Assembly: GCF_001747105.1 (NCBI RefSeq)
Contig: NZ_MDGQ01000003.1
Coordinates: forward strand, 682,001-746,000
DNA from: Roseivirga misakiensis
GTDB taxonomy: Bacteria; Bacteroidota; Bacteroidia; Cytophagales; Cyclobacteriaceae
Direction of reading: 5' to 3'
Length of the DNA: 64,000 nt
The translations under genes were made by a program, and so were the position numbers. Under the pieces are notes generated by a model that did not search any database, was not told where the DNA came from, and saw nothing but the letters and a program-made list of their open reading frames with translations. Of this stretch, positions 54,210 through 63,651 are shown one piece after another. The first letter of the stretch is position 1; each line of letters opens with the position of its first letter.

Positions 54210-55927
54210 GGACATCAATAGCAAGTCATCTTTACCTGAGCATTCTCATGCTTTTGTTTGGCTGCCTATCAGTCAATGCGCAGACCTTGCCCATTGGATT
54301 TCCAGTCTTAGAGGATTATGCCAGGCGAAGTCATATTCAGGGTGAGTTCGCCACCGCGTCATCGTTTGTCCATAGACCTAACTTGTATTTCAATGATAGT
54401 CTATTCCATGAATTTCAAGGAACTCTTGGCAAGTCAGGAGGAATTTTTAGCAAGAAAAGACAAAAGCTAGAGATCAGCCTTTTCCCATTACAGCTCAGGA
54501 CAGAATTTAACAGCCACCACCCATATGGTAGAAACAATGGCCTTATGATAAGGTCAAAAGGACTACAGACATTAATATCTACCGGAGTTTTGCTTAAATG
54601 GAAATTCCTCAGAGTAGAATTAAGACCAGAATTTCTGTATGCCCAAAACTCTTCCTTCGAGACCTTAAGTCAGTCGTTGTCAGAAAATGCTTACAACTTT
54701 TACTACCAGTTTTACCACAACGTTACGGACCTCCCTGAAAGGTATGGTGAAGGCAACTATACTAAATTCTTTGCCGGTCAATCTGGTATTTTCGTTGATT
54801 GGAAAAAGGTAACATTCGGCCTCAGTTCAAACAATCAATGGAAAGGGCCGGGTATTAGAAATTCTCTTCTCCAAAGCAATAATGCGAGGGGTATTCCACA
54901 GTTGAGTATTTTTTCAAACAGACCTATTGACATTAAAATTGGCAAGCTAGAATTTCATTTACTAGGAGGTAGGTTAGATAATTCTGGAATAACTCCTCCC
55001 GTACATGCTATCACAGGTGTGAGACCTACCACCTATATTCCCAAGGCATCGGATTGGCGCTATATATCAGCATTGCATTTGACCTATCAACCAAAATGGA
55101 TAAATGGGCTTTACCTTGGTTTTCAAAGGAATGTGACCATCAACAGTGGCACTATCAATGACTTCATTGATTATGTTCCCTTTATTGACAACTTTTTCAA
55201 AGTAAAGGATCCAGGTAGGATTAATGAAGAAGAGCGTGATGAAGTTGCTTCAGTCTACTTAAAGTGGAATTGGTTTAAAGCGAATACCGAGTTTTACTTC
55301 GAAATTGGTAAAAATGATCACTCGATTGATCTTAGAGACTTTTTTCTTTCGCCAAACCATTCTTGGGCTTATACCGCAGGACTTACCAAAATCTTTGATC
55401 TGCCCGACAATGAGTCTAAAATTGTTACGGAACTTGAAGTTTCAGATATCTCAAGGAGTGGTACAGGACAACTCCGCTCCGAGGCTTCCTGGTATGTACA
55501 TAGCTTTGTCAGAGACGGATATACCCATTATGGAGAGGTTATCGGTGCGGGGATAGGACCGGGTTCCACATACCAGTACTTTAATATGGCTTGGACTCGG
55601 GGCCTTAAACAAGTTGGTTTGTTCTTCGAAAGAACTATCAATAACAGAGACTTTGCTATAATAACTTTTGAAGAGGACAATTTACCTTCTAGAAGGGCTC
55701 AAGGAATTTCTGAAAATACCAATAATCACAATTGGGTAGATTTAAGTTTAGGAACAAAGATCAATTGGCAAAAGGGTAAGCTCTTGATAAATGCAAACCT
55801 TCAATATGTCCGTTCATTTAATTATCAATGGCAAAACTCCATAATTGACCCCCTAAGGCCTTTTACCAGGAATTCAGCCATCAGAGGAAATCTATATGTT
55901 TTTTGGAACCTTGCTTACTTTCTCTGA
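54200..55927 (+). CDS. Capsule-assembly Wzi-like outer-membrane protein
   Basis: A 575-residue paralogue of the preceding gene; ATG at 54200 is used although a TTG at 54191 is also in frame. The signal LYLSILMLLFGCLSVNAQ is followed by the same landmarks: FGLSSNNQWKGPGIRNSLLQ, SNNARGIPQLSIFS, GEVIGAGIGPGSTYQYFN and FNYQWQN near the end. Conservation over the whole length shows a tandem duplication. It overlaps the upstream gene by 10 bp and is followed after 3 bp by a methyltransferase gene. Confidence 0.85.
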   Translation: MRLRTSIASHLYLSILMLLFGCLSVNAQTLPIGFPVLEDYARRSHIQGEFATASSFVHRPNLYFNDSLFHEFQGTLGKSGGIFSKKRQKLEISLFPLQLRTEFNSHHPYGRNNGLMIRSKGLQTLISTGVLLKWKFLRVELRPEFLYAQNSSFETLSQSLSENAYNFYYQFYHNVTDLPERYGEGNYTKFFAGQSGIFVDWKKVTFGLSSNNQWKGPGIRNSLLQSNNARGIPQLSIFSNRPIDIKIGKLEFHLLGGRLDNSGITPPVHAITGVRPTTYIPKASDWRYISALHLTYQPKWINGLYLGFQRNVTINSGTINDFIDYVPFIDNFFKVKDPGRINEEERDEVASVYLKWNWFKANTEFYFEIGKNDHSIDLRDFFLSPNHSWAYTAGLTKIFDLPDNESKIVTELEVSDISRSGTGQLRSEASWYVHSFVRDGYTHYGEVIGAGIGPGSTYQYFNMAWTRGLKQVGLFFERTINNRDFAIITFEEDNLPSRRAQGISENTNNHNWVDLSLGTKINWQKGKLLINANLQYVRSFNYQWQNSIIDPLRPFTRNSAIRGNLYVFWNLAYFL

Positions 55928-55930
55928 TCT

Positions 55931-56623
55931 ATGGGTGTAAAGAACCTATTCGCAATTTCGGAAAATAAGAATTCACTTGGCAGTAAGTTCCGGCAGAAGA
56001 GATTTCGCTATTTTCTAAAGCTTCTTTCTTCGGTAGAGTCCGACCCGATTCGGATATTGGATGTTGGCGGTAAGGAGTCATTCTGGGTGCTCAACCAATT
56101 TCATCAGCGTAAGGATGTTCAGATAACCCTTTTGAATTTAGAGGCTTCAGACCTGAAATATGATAACTTTTCAAGTGTTCGTGGAGATGCCACAGACCTA
56201 AGTGAATATGCAGAGAACTCATTCGACCTGGTTTTTTCCAATTCTGTAATCGAGCACCTTCATAGCTTTGAAAACCAGATCAAGATGGCAAAAGAATGCC
56301 AAAGAGTGGGAATAAAACATTTCATTCAGACTCCTAATCGATATTTCTTCATGGAGCCACATTATTTACTTCCGTTCTTTCAGTTCTTGCCGAAAAAGTT
56401 GCAGTACTTCATTCTTACAAAGACTAAAGTTAGCCGTCTTAAAAAATGGAATGCGAGTTTTGCCAGACAATATATCGATGAAATCAGACTGATGTCAAAA
56501 TCGGAGATGTCAAAGCTTTTCCCTGGATCGATTCTTTATAGGGAAAAGTTCCTTTGGATGTCCAAGTCATTTACTGCCCACAACCTGGAATCTCCTCAGT
56601 CCAAAGGCGAACCAGGCTCATGA
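55931..56623 (+). CDS. Class I SAM-dependent methyltransferase
   Basis: A 230-residue enzyme. Motif I is IRILDVGGKESFW, and LVFSNSVIEHLHSFENQ is motif IV with the usual N-S-x-I-E-H-L of glycan-modifying Methyltransf_11-type proteins. The later FIQTPNRYFFMEPH fits this class as well. The substrate is probably a sugar hydroxyl or lipid carrier-linked glycan. It lies three bases after the wzi paralogue and overlaps the convergent acyltransferase gene by 28 bp. Confidence 0.82.
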   Translation: MGVKNLFAISENKNSLGSKFRQKRFRYFLKLLSSVESDPIRILDVGGKESFWVLNQFHQRKDVQITLLNLEASDLKYDNFSSVRGDATDLSEYAENSFDLVFSNSVIEHLHSFENQIKMAKECQRVGIKHFIQTPNRYFFMEPHYLLPFFQFLPKKLQYFILTKTKVSRLKKWNASFARQYIDEIRLMSKSEMSKLFPGSILYREKFLWMSKSFTAHNLESPQSKGEPGS

Positions 56624-57684
56624 CGAAAGGCTTTCTTCAGTCCCAAGAATCTCTTTTCTACAAAGTGATATGACAAGGTGGCCACACCAAAAACTAACGT
56701 GCAACAAACTGCATAAAAAGCAAGTAGTCCAAAGAGGTTCAATTCTACGTTCAGTTTGGACAAGACCACCACGACTGCCGAAATAATAATCATATGGTAC
56801 ATATAAATACCATAAGATACTTTACCCAGATGATTGACATACTTGTTATTGATCTTAAAGAGAGGGTTTGTACTCAAAGTAGCCACCAGAAAACCAGACA
56901 ACACCATCCTTACCATATGGCGTAGAAAGTAGTCATCTATTTCAAAGAGGCTGGTCGTAAAATTCAAAAGGAATAGTAAAAGCACAAGTAGCTGAAAGGC
57001 CTTATTGCCAAAAACTTGCTTAAGCTTGCCAGATTCGAGGAGAATGGCCAGCAAGCCACTAAAAAGAAAATAGAAGTAATACATATAGTAGAAGTCCATT
57101 TTGCTGAAATACCAGAAGCAGCTAATCACAACAACTAGTGAAAGCAACAAAGTAGGACGAATCCATCGGCTGGTGCCAAGAAACAGAATTAAGGGAATGA
57201 ACAAATAGAACTGTTCTTCAATGCCAATGGACCAAAGCACATCAAGTATCGGACCTACCTCAGGAAATTCAGCCTTAAAGACATTTGGCAACATAAATAA
57301 GTAATGAAATATAAGGTCACCGAAGCTATAACTCCGTTCGATAGATATTTCTGGAATCAGCGATGGCATAATCCATTCGTAGGCCAGAATGCCAACAAGC
57401 AATACAATAAAGTAGAGAGGAAGAATTCTTAGAATCCTCCTCATATAAAAATTGCCAATGTTGATCTGCCCAAAGGTGGTTTTCTCTTTCCAAAGCAATC
57501 GGATTATCAGAAATCCACTAAGTGAAAAAAAGTAATTGACAGCCAGAGGGCCCTTAAAAAGAAAATCGAGGTTATAGGATGAAGCCAAACCAAATTTGGG
57601 CAGCAAGTCATTGATGTGATAAATCACTACTGACATGGCCAAAAAAAGCCTCAAAGCATCTAGGTTTGGAAGTTTATTGTTCAA
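56596..57684 (-). CDS. Acyltransferase 3 (OafA/YrhL family)
   Basis: A 362-residue membrane O-acyltransferase with about ten helices. NLDALRLFLAMSVVIYHI at the start has the catalytic-type His, LSGFLI and WSIGIEEQFYLFIP are the other family marks. It probably acetylates sugars of the polysaccharide. The start is TTG at 57684, overlapping the glycosyltransferase stop as TTGA; no in-frame ATG occurs before the conserved first helix. A C-terminal SGNH domain is absent. Confidence 0.88.
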   Translation of the reverse strand: MNNKLPNLDALRLFLAMSVVIYHINDLLPKFGLASSYNLDFLFKGPLAVNYFFSLSGFLIIRLLWKEKTTFGQINIGNFYMRRILRILPLYFIVLLVGILAYEWIMPSLIPEISIERSYSFGDLIFHYLFMLPNVFKAEFPEVGPILDVLWSIGIEEQFYLFIPLILFLGTSRWIRPTLLLSLVVVISCFWYFSKMDFYYMYYFYFLFSGLLAILLESGKLKQVFGNKAFQLLVLLLFLLNFTTSLFEIDDYFLRHMVRMVLSGFLVATLSTNPLFKINNKYVNHLGKVSYGIYMYHMIIISAVVVVLSKLNVELNLFGLLAFYAVCCTLVFGVATLSYHFVEKRFLGLKKAFRHEPGSPLD

Positions 57685-58802
57685 GTCTTTCCCTTTGATT
57701 TCAACAAGTTTTCAAAGACCTCAATGTAGCGGTCAGTAATATGTTCCCAATCATAGCGTTGACCCAAGCCCTCTCTAGCCTTTGACTTCAGATCGGTTAC
57801 TGTCTCAGGTTCAGCTTCCACTCTGTTGACCAGTTCGGTCACCGCTTGTTGTTGCTTCTCAAATAGGATCCCATAGCGACCATCTTGTAGTACTTCTTTG
57901 TTGAAAACCGTCCCCAGTGCCAGAATAGCACATCCCGATCCAAGTGCCTGTAAAATAGTAGGGTTGGTACCCCCATATTCGTGTCCATGAAAGTAGCAAT
58001 AGGAATTCAGAAATAGTTCTGCCAATGTCTGGCGATCTTTGACAAAGCCTGTGAATACAAGACGCTCCTCCGTTTCAGACATCTTTTTGATTCTGGAAGC
58101 ATACTCATCCTTGTAAGTTACATCTCCCACAATTACCAGTTTACGTTGAGAATGGGACTTAAGAAAACCTTCAATAATCAGATCACTATTATTATCTGGG
58201 ATGAGCCGACCAACAATCACGTAATAGTCATCTTTTTTTAGACCCCATTGTTCAATCATCTCTGGCCGTTGAGAATACTCTGGTGTTGAACCATATGCGA
58301 TCACTTCACTGTCGCGATTGAATAGTTCCAGATAAACCTCTCTCATCGCTTCTGCATCATTCACTAATTGATCGTAAAAACGAGTCGCCATCTTAGATGC
58401 CCAATAAAAGTATTTTGCTCCAAAGCCTTTCCACTTAGGCCTTTCCCATTCCAAACCATCCACATTGATCACTGTAGGTTTGCCAGCGACTTTGGGAAGA
58501 ATTCCGAAAGGACCATTGGCCGAATTGACTACGAGTAGTAAATCGGATTTGCCTGCACTCGCATGAATAAAGGAGAAAAAAGAGTGTGTGATTTGGCTCA
58601 GGGATTTAGACTCAATAGCTGGCATATAAACCAGGTCAATTCCGTTTACCCGTCTTGGTTTCTCCTTGAACAAAGCGCTGTGGCAATAGATGGTGACATC
58701 TACTCCCCTTTTGACCAGTCTTTCTGCCAACTCTCTTACAAAAGTGTCAAAGCCACCGTAGACGATGGGGTATCCCTTCACTCCAATGATCGCTACTCTC
58801 AT
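57681..58802 (-). CDS. DUF1972/GT4-family glycosyltransferase
   Basis: A 373-residue GT-B enzyme. The N-domain has the DUF1972 pattern VAIIGVKGYPIVYGGFDTFV, and DGLEWERPKW lies in the first domain. The C-domain holds IVGRLIPDNNSDLIIEGF and a catalytic-site segment EYGGTNPTILQALGSG, the E-x-x-x-x-x-x-x-x-E region of GT4 (second Glu replaced by Gln/Ala context). Rhamnosyltransferases of O-antigen loci share this pattern. It overlaps the acyltransferase by 4 bp and is divergent from the 58914 methyltransferase. Confidence 0.88.
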   Translation of the reverse strand: MRVAIIGVKGYPIVYGGFDTFVRELAERLVKRGVDVTIYCHSALFKEKPRRVNGIDLVYMPAIESKSLSQITHSFFSFIHASAGKSDLLLVVNSANGPFGILPKVAGKPTVINVDGLEWERPKWKGFGAKYFYWASKMATRFYDQLVNDAEAMREVYLELFNRDSEVIAYGSTPEYSQRPEMIEQWGLKKDDYYVIVGRLIPDNNSDLIIEGFLKSHSQRKLVIVGDVTYKDEYASRIKKMSETEERLVFTGFVKDRQTLAELFLNSYCYFHGHEYGGTNPTILQALGSGCAILALGTVFNKEVLQDGRYGILFEKQQQAVTELVNRVEAEPETVTDLKSKAREGLGQRYDWEHITDRYIEVFENLLKSKGKT

Positions 58803-58913
58803 TTACTCATTCAATTAACGGAACAAACCTTGGCAATGAAATAGACTATTTGCCTCAGGCCATGCAAACATAGCAAATCATTGGCTTTATTTGCAGGAGA
58901 AGAAATTGCTAAA

Positions 58914-59792
58914 ATGAAAATAGAGGATTTCCCTTTTCTGGATGAATATGCCAATCTCACGGGTTATGATAAACAGACCCTTTTAGACGCTTATTCTATA
59001 GAGTCTCACTATCACAAGCTCTTGTTGGAAGAGACCTCCGCAGTGAAAAGGAAGGGGCTTTATAATGAACTCTACAACCAGATTTTACCCCTCTATGCAA
59101 AAGGCAAAAAGGACAAGAAAAGTCATCTGGTAGATAAGGCGCATATGGTTGCCATGTTTAACAAAGAGATAAAGGTTGGCTCTGTCATAGACCTTGGCTG
59201 TGGAAACGGCTCGTTTTTAAAAAATATTCACCAGCGTTACCCCGAAAAGCGTCTGGTGGGAGTAGATGTTTACAGACCCGAGGCTCCCATTGAAGGGGTG
59301 GAGTTTATTGCGGGAGATGTAGTTAGCTTCAGAATGAAAGAAAACTTTGACACTGTTATTTCTGATAATGTCATAGAACACTTGGTACCTGAAGATTTTG
59401 AAGTTTATCTGAAATCCGTGAATGAACTGCTCAATGCAAAAGGTAAGCTGATTATCATTTTGCCCAACCGTCTTTTTGGCCCATCTGACATCACACGTAT
59501 TATTGACTTCACTTACTCAGGTAAGGTAGAGGCCAATGGAGGCCATGTCAACGAATCGACTTATACAGATATTATCAGCGTATTGCGAAGACAAGGATTT
59601 GACAACATCAAGACGGTCTTACCTATACCAAAATTAAAGTATGGTTTACTGAAAAATGTAAGGGTATCACCCTCTCCTTTTGTGGCTATGGAAAACAGTA
59701 AATTCTGGTTATGGCTCTTCAGGAGGATCAAAGTAAAGGGCAAATGCCCAATTCGATTCACCGTTACCCTGGTGTGTGAAAAAACGAGTTAG
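58914..59792 (+). CDS. Class I SAM-dependent methyltransferase
   Basis: About 292 residues from the ATG at 58914, preceded by GGAGAAG at a suitable distance; a TTG frame extends 11 codons further upstream. The methyltransferase core starts near residue 90 with VGSVIDLGCGNGSFLKNI (motif I), followed by VISDNVIEHLVPEDFE and KGKLIIILPNRLFGPSD. An N-terminal helical extension of ~80 residues is not typical and might bind the acceptor. It lies between two leftward GT genes, and its 3' end overlaps the next convergent gene by 4 bp. Confidence 0.8.
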   Translation: MKIEDFPFLDEYANLTGYDKQTLLDAYSIESHYHKLLLEETSAVKRKGLYNELYNQILPLYAKGKKDKKSHLVDKAHMVAMFNKEIKVGSVIDLGCGNGSFLKNIHQRYPEKRLVGVDVYRPEAPIEGVEFIAGDVVSFRMKENFDTVISDNVIEHLVPEDFEVYLKSVNELLNAKGKLIIILPNRLFGPSDITRIIDFTYSGKVEANGGHVNESTYTDIISVLRRQGFDNIKTVLPIPKLKYGLLKNVRVSPSPFVAMENSKFWLWLFRRIKVKGKCPIRFTVTLVCEKTS

Positions 59793-60931
59793 TCCTCTAA
59801 TACTTTCACCATCTCACTTTGATAGGCCTCTACGGTAAACATATCCAGCACACGCTGCCGTCCTGCCTGACCCATTTCCGTTCTCAACGCTTCATCTCTT
59901 AAAATCACAGCTATTTTGGCGGCTGCATCAGAAGCATTGTCCCAAGGTATGTGTTCCCCGGTAACCCCTGCTTCGATCATCTCTAAAGCACCACCATGTG
60001 CTGTACCACATACTGCTAAAGAGGAAGCCATTCCCTCAAGCACCGTATTAGGTAATGGGTCGGGTAAAATAGAAGGCAAAACAAAAAGGTCGAGGCCGGA
60101 CAGAATTTTATTGATGTCTGTTCGATAGCCCAGATCATGTACATTGGTGGTCAAATCATTTTCAGAGACGAACTTATTGATCTCATCATAAATATATTCG
60201 TAACCTGGATAGGCGTCTCCCACCATTACGGCATGTAGTTGGGGAAATTCCTGCCTGAGAATATTGAAAATCTCAAGAAAATAGACATGTCCTTTCCAAA
60301 AGTTGACTCGGGCCACCATACCCAGAAGTAATACGTCCTCATCAAGGCCCAACTCACGCTTTAATGGGTAATTGATTCCATCATAGCCATCAGGGTTGAG
60401 ACCATTATATATGAGCTTAATCTTTTCTTTACTGACTTGGTTGCCCCAATGGTCTCTTACTGGTCCGGAGACAACAATGACCAGACTGCTGAGTCTGTTG
60501 AGCAGGAAGCCAATAGCAGACTTAAACCATTTTGGAGAAAGCGTGATCTCCCGAACATGCCAGATATGTCTTACACCCAAATATTTTGCTACAAAACCCG
60601 CAATCAGAACCCCAATAGTATTGGAATAAACCACATCAATGGAGTTTTTCTTAATAAGCTTCTTTAGTTTCCAGAAGGCAGAGTACATTCGACTTCCTCT
60701 GTTGAAGAGCCCGCTAATGTTCATGTATTTCCTTCGTATGATACCCAATGACATAAACTCCACTTCGATACCATTTTCCACAAGATGATCGCTCAAAGGG
60801 CCAGGTTCGGAAATCACAACCATCACCCGGTGACCTGCAGCCTTCCAGCCCAGTACGCTACGTACAAAACTCTTACTAGCTCCATACAAATCGGAAGAAC
60901 TATGAAGTGCCAGGATATTCTTAGGCTGCAT
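59789..60931 (-). CDS. GT4-family glycosyltransferase
   Basis: A 380-residue GT-B enzyme. The N-terminal domain starts ILALHSSSDLYGASKSFV, with HIWHVREI mid-domain. The C-domain contains VARVNFWKGHVYFLEIF and the donor-binding FVLPSILPDPLPNTVLEGM, matching the E-x7-E motif of GT4. It would transfer a sugar onto the lipid-linked unit in the cytoplasm. It overlaps the start-side neighbour at 60921 by 11 bp, so both GT genes share a transcript. Confidence 0.9.
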   Translation of the reverse strand: MQPKNILALHSSSDLYGASKSFVRSVLGWKAAGHRVMVVISEPGPLSDHLVENGIEVEFMSLGIIRRKYMNISGLFNRGSRMYSAFWKLKKLIKKNSIDVVYSNTIGVLIAGFVAKYLGVRHIWHVREITLSPKWFKSAIGFLLNRLSSLVIVVSGPVRDHWGNQVSKEKIKLIYNGLNPDGYDGINYPLKRELGLDEDVLLLGMVARVNFWKGHVYFLEIFNILRQEFPQLHAVMVGDAYPGYEYIYDEINKFVSENDLTTNVHDLGYRTDINKILSGLDLFVLPSILPDPLPNTVLEGMASSLAVCGTAHGGALEMIEAGVTGEHIPWDNASDAAAKIAVILRDEALRTEMGQAGRQRVLDMFTVEAYQSEMVKVLED

Positions 60932-62051
60932 TTTCTTTTATTAGTTTATCGATTCGGCTCATTAGCTTCTCTTTTGTGAACTGGCCAAGCCGTTTCTTCC
61001 CCTTTTCCACCAAGTTATGATTTAGAATATTGTCGCTCAAGACACGCTCCATTTTGCCAGCCAGGTCTTCTGCATTGAACGTAGAAAATGACACTACCGC
61101 ATCATCGCCTATTTCCATCAGAGAACCACAGTCTGAAACGATTACTGGTACATCAGCCGACATGGCCTCCAGAATTGGGATACCGAAACCCTCATTGTAT
61201 GATGGAAAAACATAGAGTTTGGACTCAGCATAGAGCCAGGCCAATTCCTCTTCATCAACGAAACCCGGCAGAACTATCTGTTCTGCTAGTCCAAGCTCGT
61301 CAACCAATTCCTCAACCTCAGTAAAGGCATCATTCTTTTTGCCAATTCCTCTTCCACCAGCTAACACCAATTTATATTCAGAGTAATTCGTGTGCTTCCT
61401 AAGAATATCAAACGCACGAACCAATATTGGCAGGTTTTTGCGCTGATCAAAATAACCCACATGTAATATGAATGCGGAGCCTTTGATCATTTGCGTAAGT
61501 CTGGATGGAGAGCCCGATGGCGAAATACTCAATGGTTTACTCAGCTGATACACCACTTCCAGAGGTTGATCCAGATACTCATCCATTGCCTTTTTTACAT
61601 AATGACTCGTAGTAAGCCCTAATGACCTGCCTCTAAATCCCTTCTTAATCAGCCATTTCTGGTATTTGAGCCAAAGGTTGCTATAGTTCTCAGGGTGTTG
61701 CCAAAAGAATGGTGAATGAATCACTTGCATCTTAAGGCATGGGAGTTTCCACATGGGAGACACATAATCAGGGCAAATTAGTACGTCCGCTCTCCTCAGC
61801 AAAGTGATTATGGGCAGTACAAATTGCTTCCAGAACAGATAAAGCAATTGAAATAACCAACGTTTAAACCTATTTGGATTATGTCTGAAAAACTTAGTCC
61901 GATTTACCAGCTGAATAGACGGCACACTTTGATAGTGATTTTCACTTACTCCTTCATCGACTGCCGCCTTTACAAGTAAATCAGTGTAGGTCCTGATGCC
62001 GGTATCCGCATAAAGCTGAAAAAAAGTATCAATGATTACTTTTTGACTCAT
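60921..62051 (-). CDS. GT4-family glycosyltransferase
   Basis: A 376-residue GT-B enzyme of the GT4 type. HVGYFDQRKNLPILVRAF and LVLAGGRG mark the C-domain, and YVFPSYNEGFGIPILEAMS is the E-x7-E donor-site motif with both Glu present. Mannosyl- or glucosyltransferases of exopolysaccharide loci show this arrangement; the sugar cannot be told. The 3' end overlaps the next GT by 11 bp; the polymerase gene lies 48 bp upstream on the same strand. Confidence 0.92.
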   Translation of the reverse strand: MSQKVIIDTFFQLYADTGIRTYTDLLVKAAVDEGVSENHYQSVPSIQLVNRTKFFRHNPNRFKRWLFQLLYLFWKQFVLPIITLLRRADVLICPDYVSPMWKLPCLKMQVIHSPFFWQHPENYSNLWLKYQKWLIKKGFRGRSLGLTTSHYVKKAMDEYLDQPLEVVYQLSKPLSISPSGSPSRLTQMIKGSAFILHVGYFDQRKNLPILVRAFDILRKHTNYSEYKLVLAGGRGIGKKNDAFTEVEELVDELGLAEQIVLPGFVDEEELAWLYAESKLYVFPSYNEGFGIPILEAMSADVPVIVSDCGSLMEIGDDAVVSFSTFNAEDLAGKMERVLSDNILNHNLVEKGKKRLGQFTKEKLMSRIDKLIKENAA

Positions 62052-62099
62052 TGAACGAAGTTGTTAACTGGTTTTTCAGAAGACCAACGCAATACCAAG

Positions 62100-63524
62100 T
62101 CAGTTGGTAGCATACTTAAACTTTAAAGAAGAGTCATACTTTGCCGTTGAGTAGATCGCCACGGATGTCCCTGCAAACCACCAAATGAGATAAGAAATAT
62201 TGCCATAGTTTTCAGTATTCGAAAACATCATTAAAAATAGCAGACCAAACTTAAATGAAGCCGTAATCAGGGGAATTAGTTTATCCTGACGGGTATCAGA
62301 CATTCTATATGCTCTGAGACTAACTGAGATGGTGAGAAAAATCACAGACAAGTATACGATTAGACCTGGAATGCCTAACTGTACAGCAAAGATAATGTAC
62401 TGATTTTCACCACCTACCTGAAGGTCTTCATCAACCCCCCCGACATTGCCACTAGTGGCCAAACCATAACCCAGAGGATTTTGCGTGGCAGTCTCGATAC
62501 CTTCAATCCATTCAGCAATATGACCCAGGCTTGAACTGTCTGAAAAACTAATGGTATCAAACACATAGTAGCGAACATCCTCGGGCGCTAGAAAAACAAC
62601 ATACAACCAAAAAACTAAAAGGCTAAGTAAGCCTGTATAAATCAGCTTCCTGTAACCAAAAGTAAAAGCCAGAAACACTCCAGCCAGAAAAATCCCCCCA
62701 ATGGCTGCCCTGGAATAGGCGAAAATCAAGCACATCACGGCAAGCAACATCAAGAGCAGATACTTGAGTTTATTCAGCCTATACTTGACGGATGTAAATA
62801 GCGCGAATGCCACAATCAAGGTAAGCAACATACTAGAGGCAAGTGCAAGAGGGCTATGAAAAAAGGCAGCGAACCGCTTGACTCCTCCTGCGGCCTCGAA
62901 GGTCCATTGCAAACCATAATTGCCAGTTGGTTCAATGTCCATTATGTCCTGATTGTAGGCACTATACCCAATGATCGACTGAAAATGAGTATTTGTCAAC
63001 TTTTCAAAGCCTGTGACAATAAATGCGAGTACAAGGGTAGCCAGAATGGCATTAAAAATCTTTTTCTGAAAGTCATAAGAGAGCTTTATGTTTCTGCCCA
63101 AAAAATACATGATGCCCAGCAAAAGTAAGTTTTTGAAGTAAACGGCTTTGTTTACAAAACTAGAAGGGCCAATAGGCATCAGGGCGAAGACCAGGGCTAA
63201 GGCCAAAAAGACCATTATGGCATAATCGAGCGAATACATGCGCACACCATAATCAAGTGGCTTTCGCCTTCCGAAAACGAATACGGCCAATGCTCCAAGC
63301 GTCAGCACTTCCTTAGCATATTTAAAGAAGGCCACCAGCAAAGGAGTTCCCGAAAGTTGGTAGGCAAGACTTAAGATGGTAGTGTAGGCAGGAGCAAAAA
63401 GGCAAAAGAATAATAGTAGATACTCTGGTTTTCCCTGAACTACAATTTTGTTAAAACAATATAAGATTACACCCACACCATAAGTGAGAACCAGTATTTG
63501 TAGGACGAATAACGTGAGTACCAC
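62100..63524 (-). CDS. O-antigen polymerase/ligase-type membrane protein
   Basis: A 474-residue inner-membrane protein with about eleven hydrophobic helices and one large periplasmic loop (about 320-390, FSDSSSLGHIAEWIEGIETA then QNPLGYGLATSGNVG). The loop's RxxxxG/GxG character is that of the Wzy_C/WaaL superfamily, which polymerises or ligates undecaprenyl-linked glycans. The start is GTG at 63524; no ATG precedes the first helix. It likely heads the leftward transcript with the two GT4 genes. Confidence 0.83.
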   Translation of the reverse strand: MVLTLFVLQILVLTYGVGVILYCFNKIVVQGKPEYLLLFFCLFAPAYTTILSLAYQLSGTPLLVAFFKYAKEVLTLGALAVFVFGRRKPLDYGVRMYSLDYAIMVFLALALVFALMPIGPSSFVNKAVYFKNLLLLGIMYFLGRNIKLSYDFQKKIFNAILATLVLAFIVTGFEKLTNTHFQSIIGYSAYNQDIMDIEPTGNYGLQWTFEAAGGVKRFAAFFHSPLALASSMLLTLIVAFALFTSVKYRLNKLKYLLLMLLAVMCLIFAYSRAAIGGIFLAGVFLAFTFGYRKLIYTGLLSLLVFWLYVVFLAPEDVRYYVFDTISFSDSSSLGHIAEWIEGIETATQNPLGYGLATSGNVGGVDEDLQVGGENQYIIFAVQLGIPGLIVYLSVIFLTISVSLRAYRMSDTRQDKLIPLITASFKFGLLFLMMFSNTENYGNISYLIWWFAGTSVAIYSTAKYDSSLKFKYATN

Positions 63525-63651
63525 TGACCTTAGAAATTTCTATTATGTAAAATATCTCATCTTTTGATCAATTTACCTTACTATCAGCGTAGAAGGTTCA
63601 ACGATTAGTCGCATCTTTGAAGTCATTTGCGAAATGTAAATTTAGCAATAC

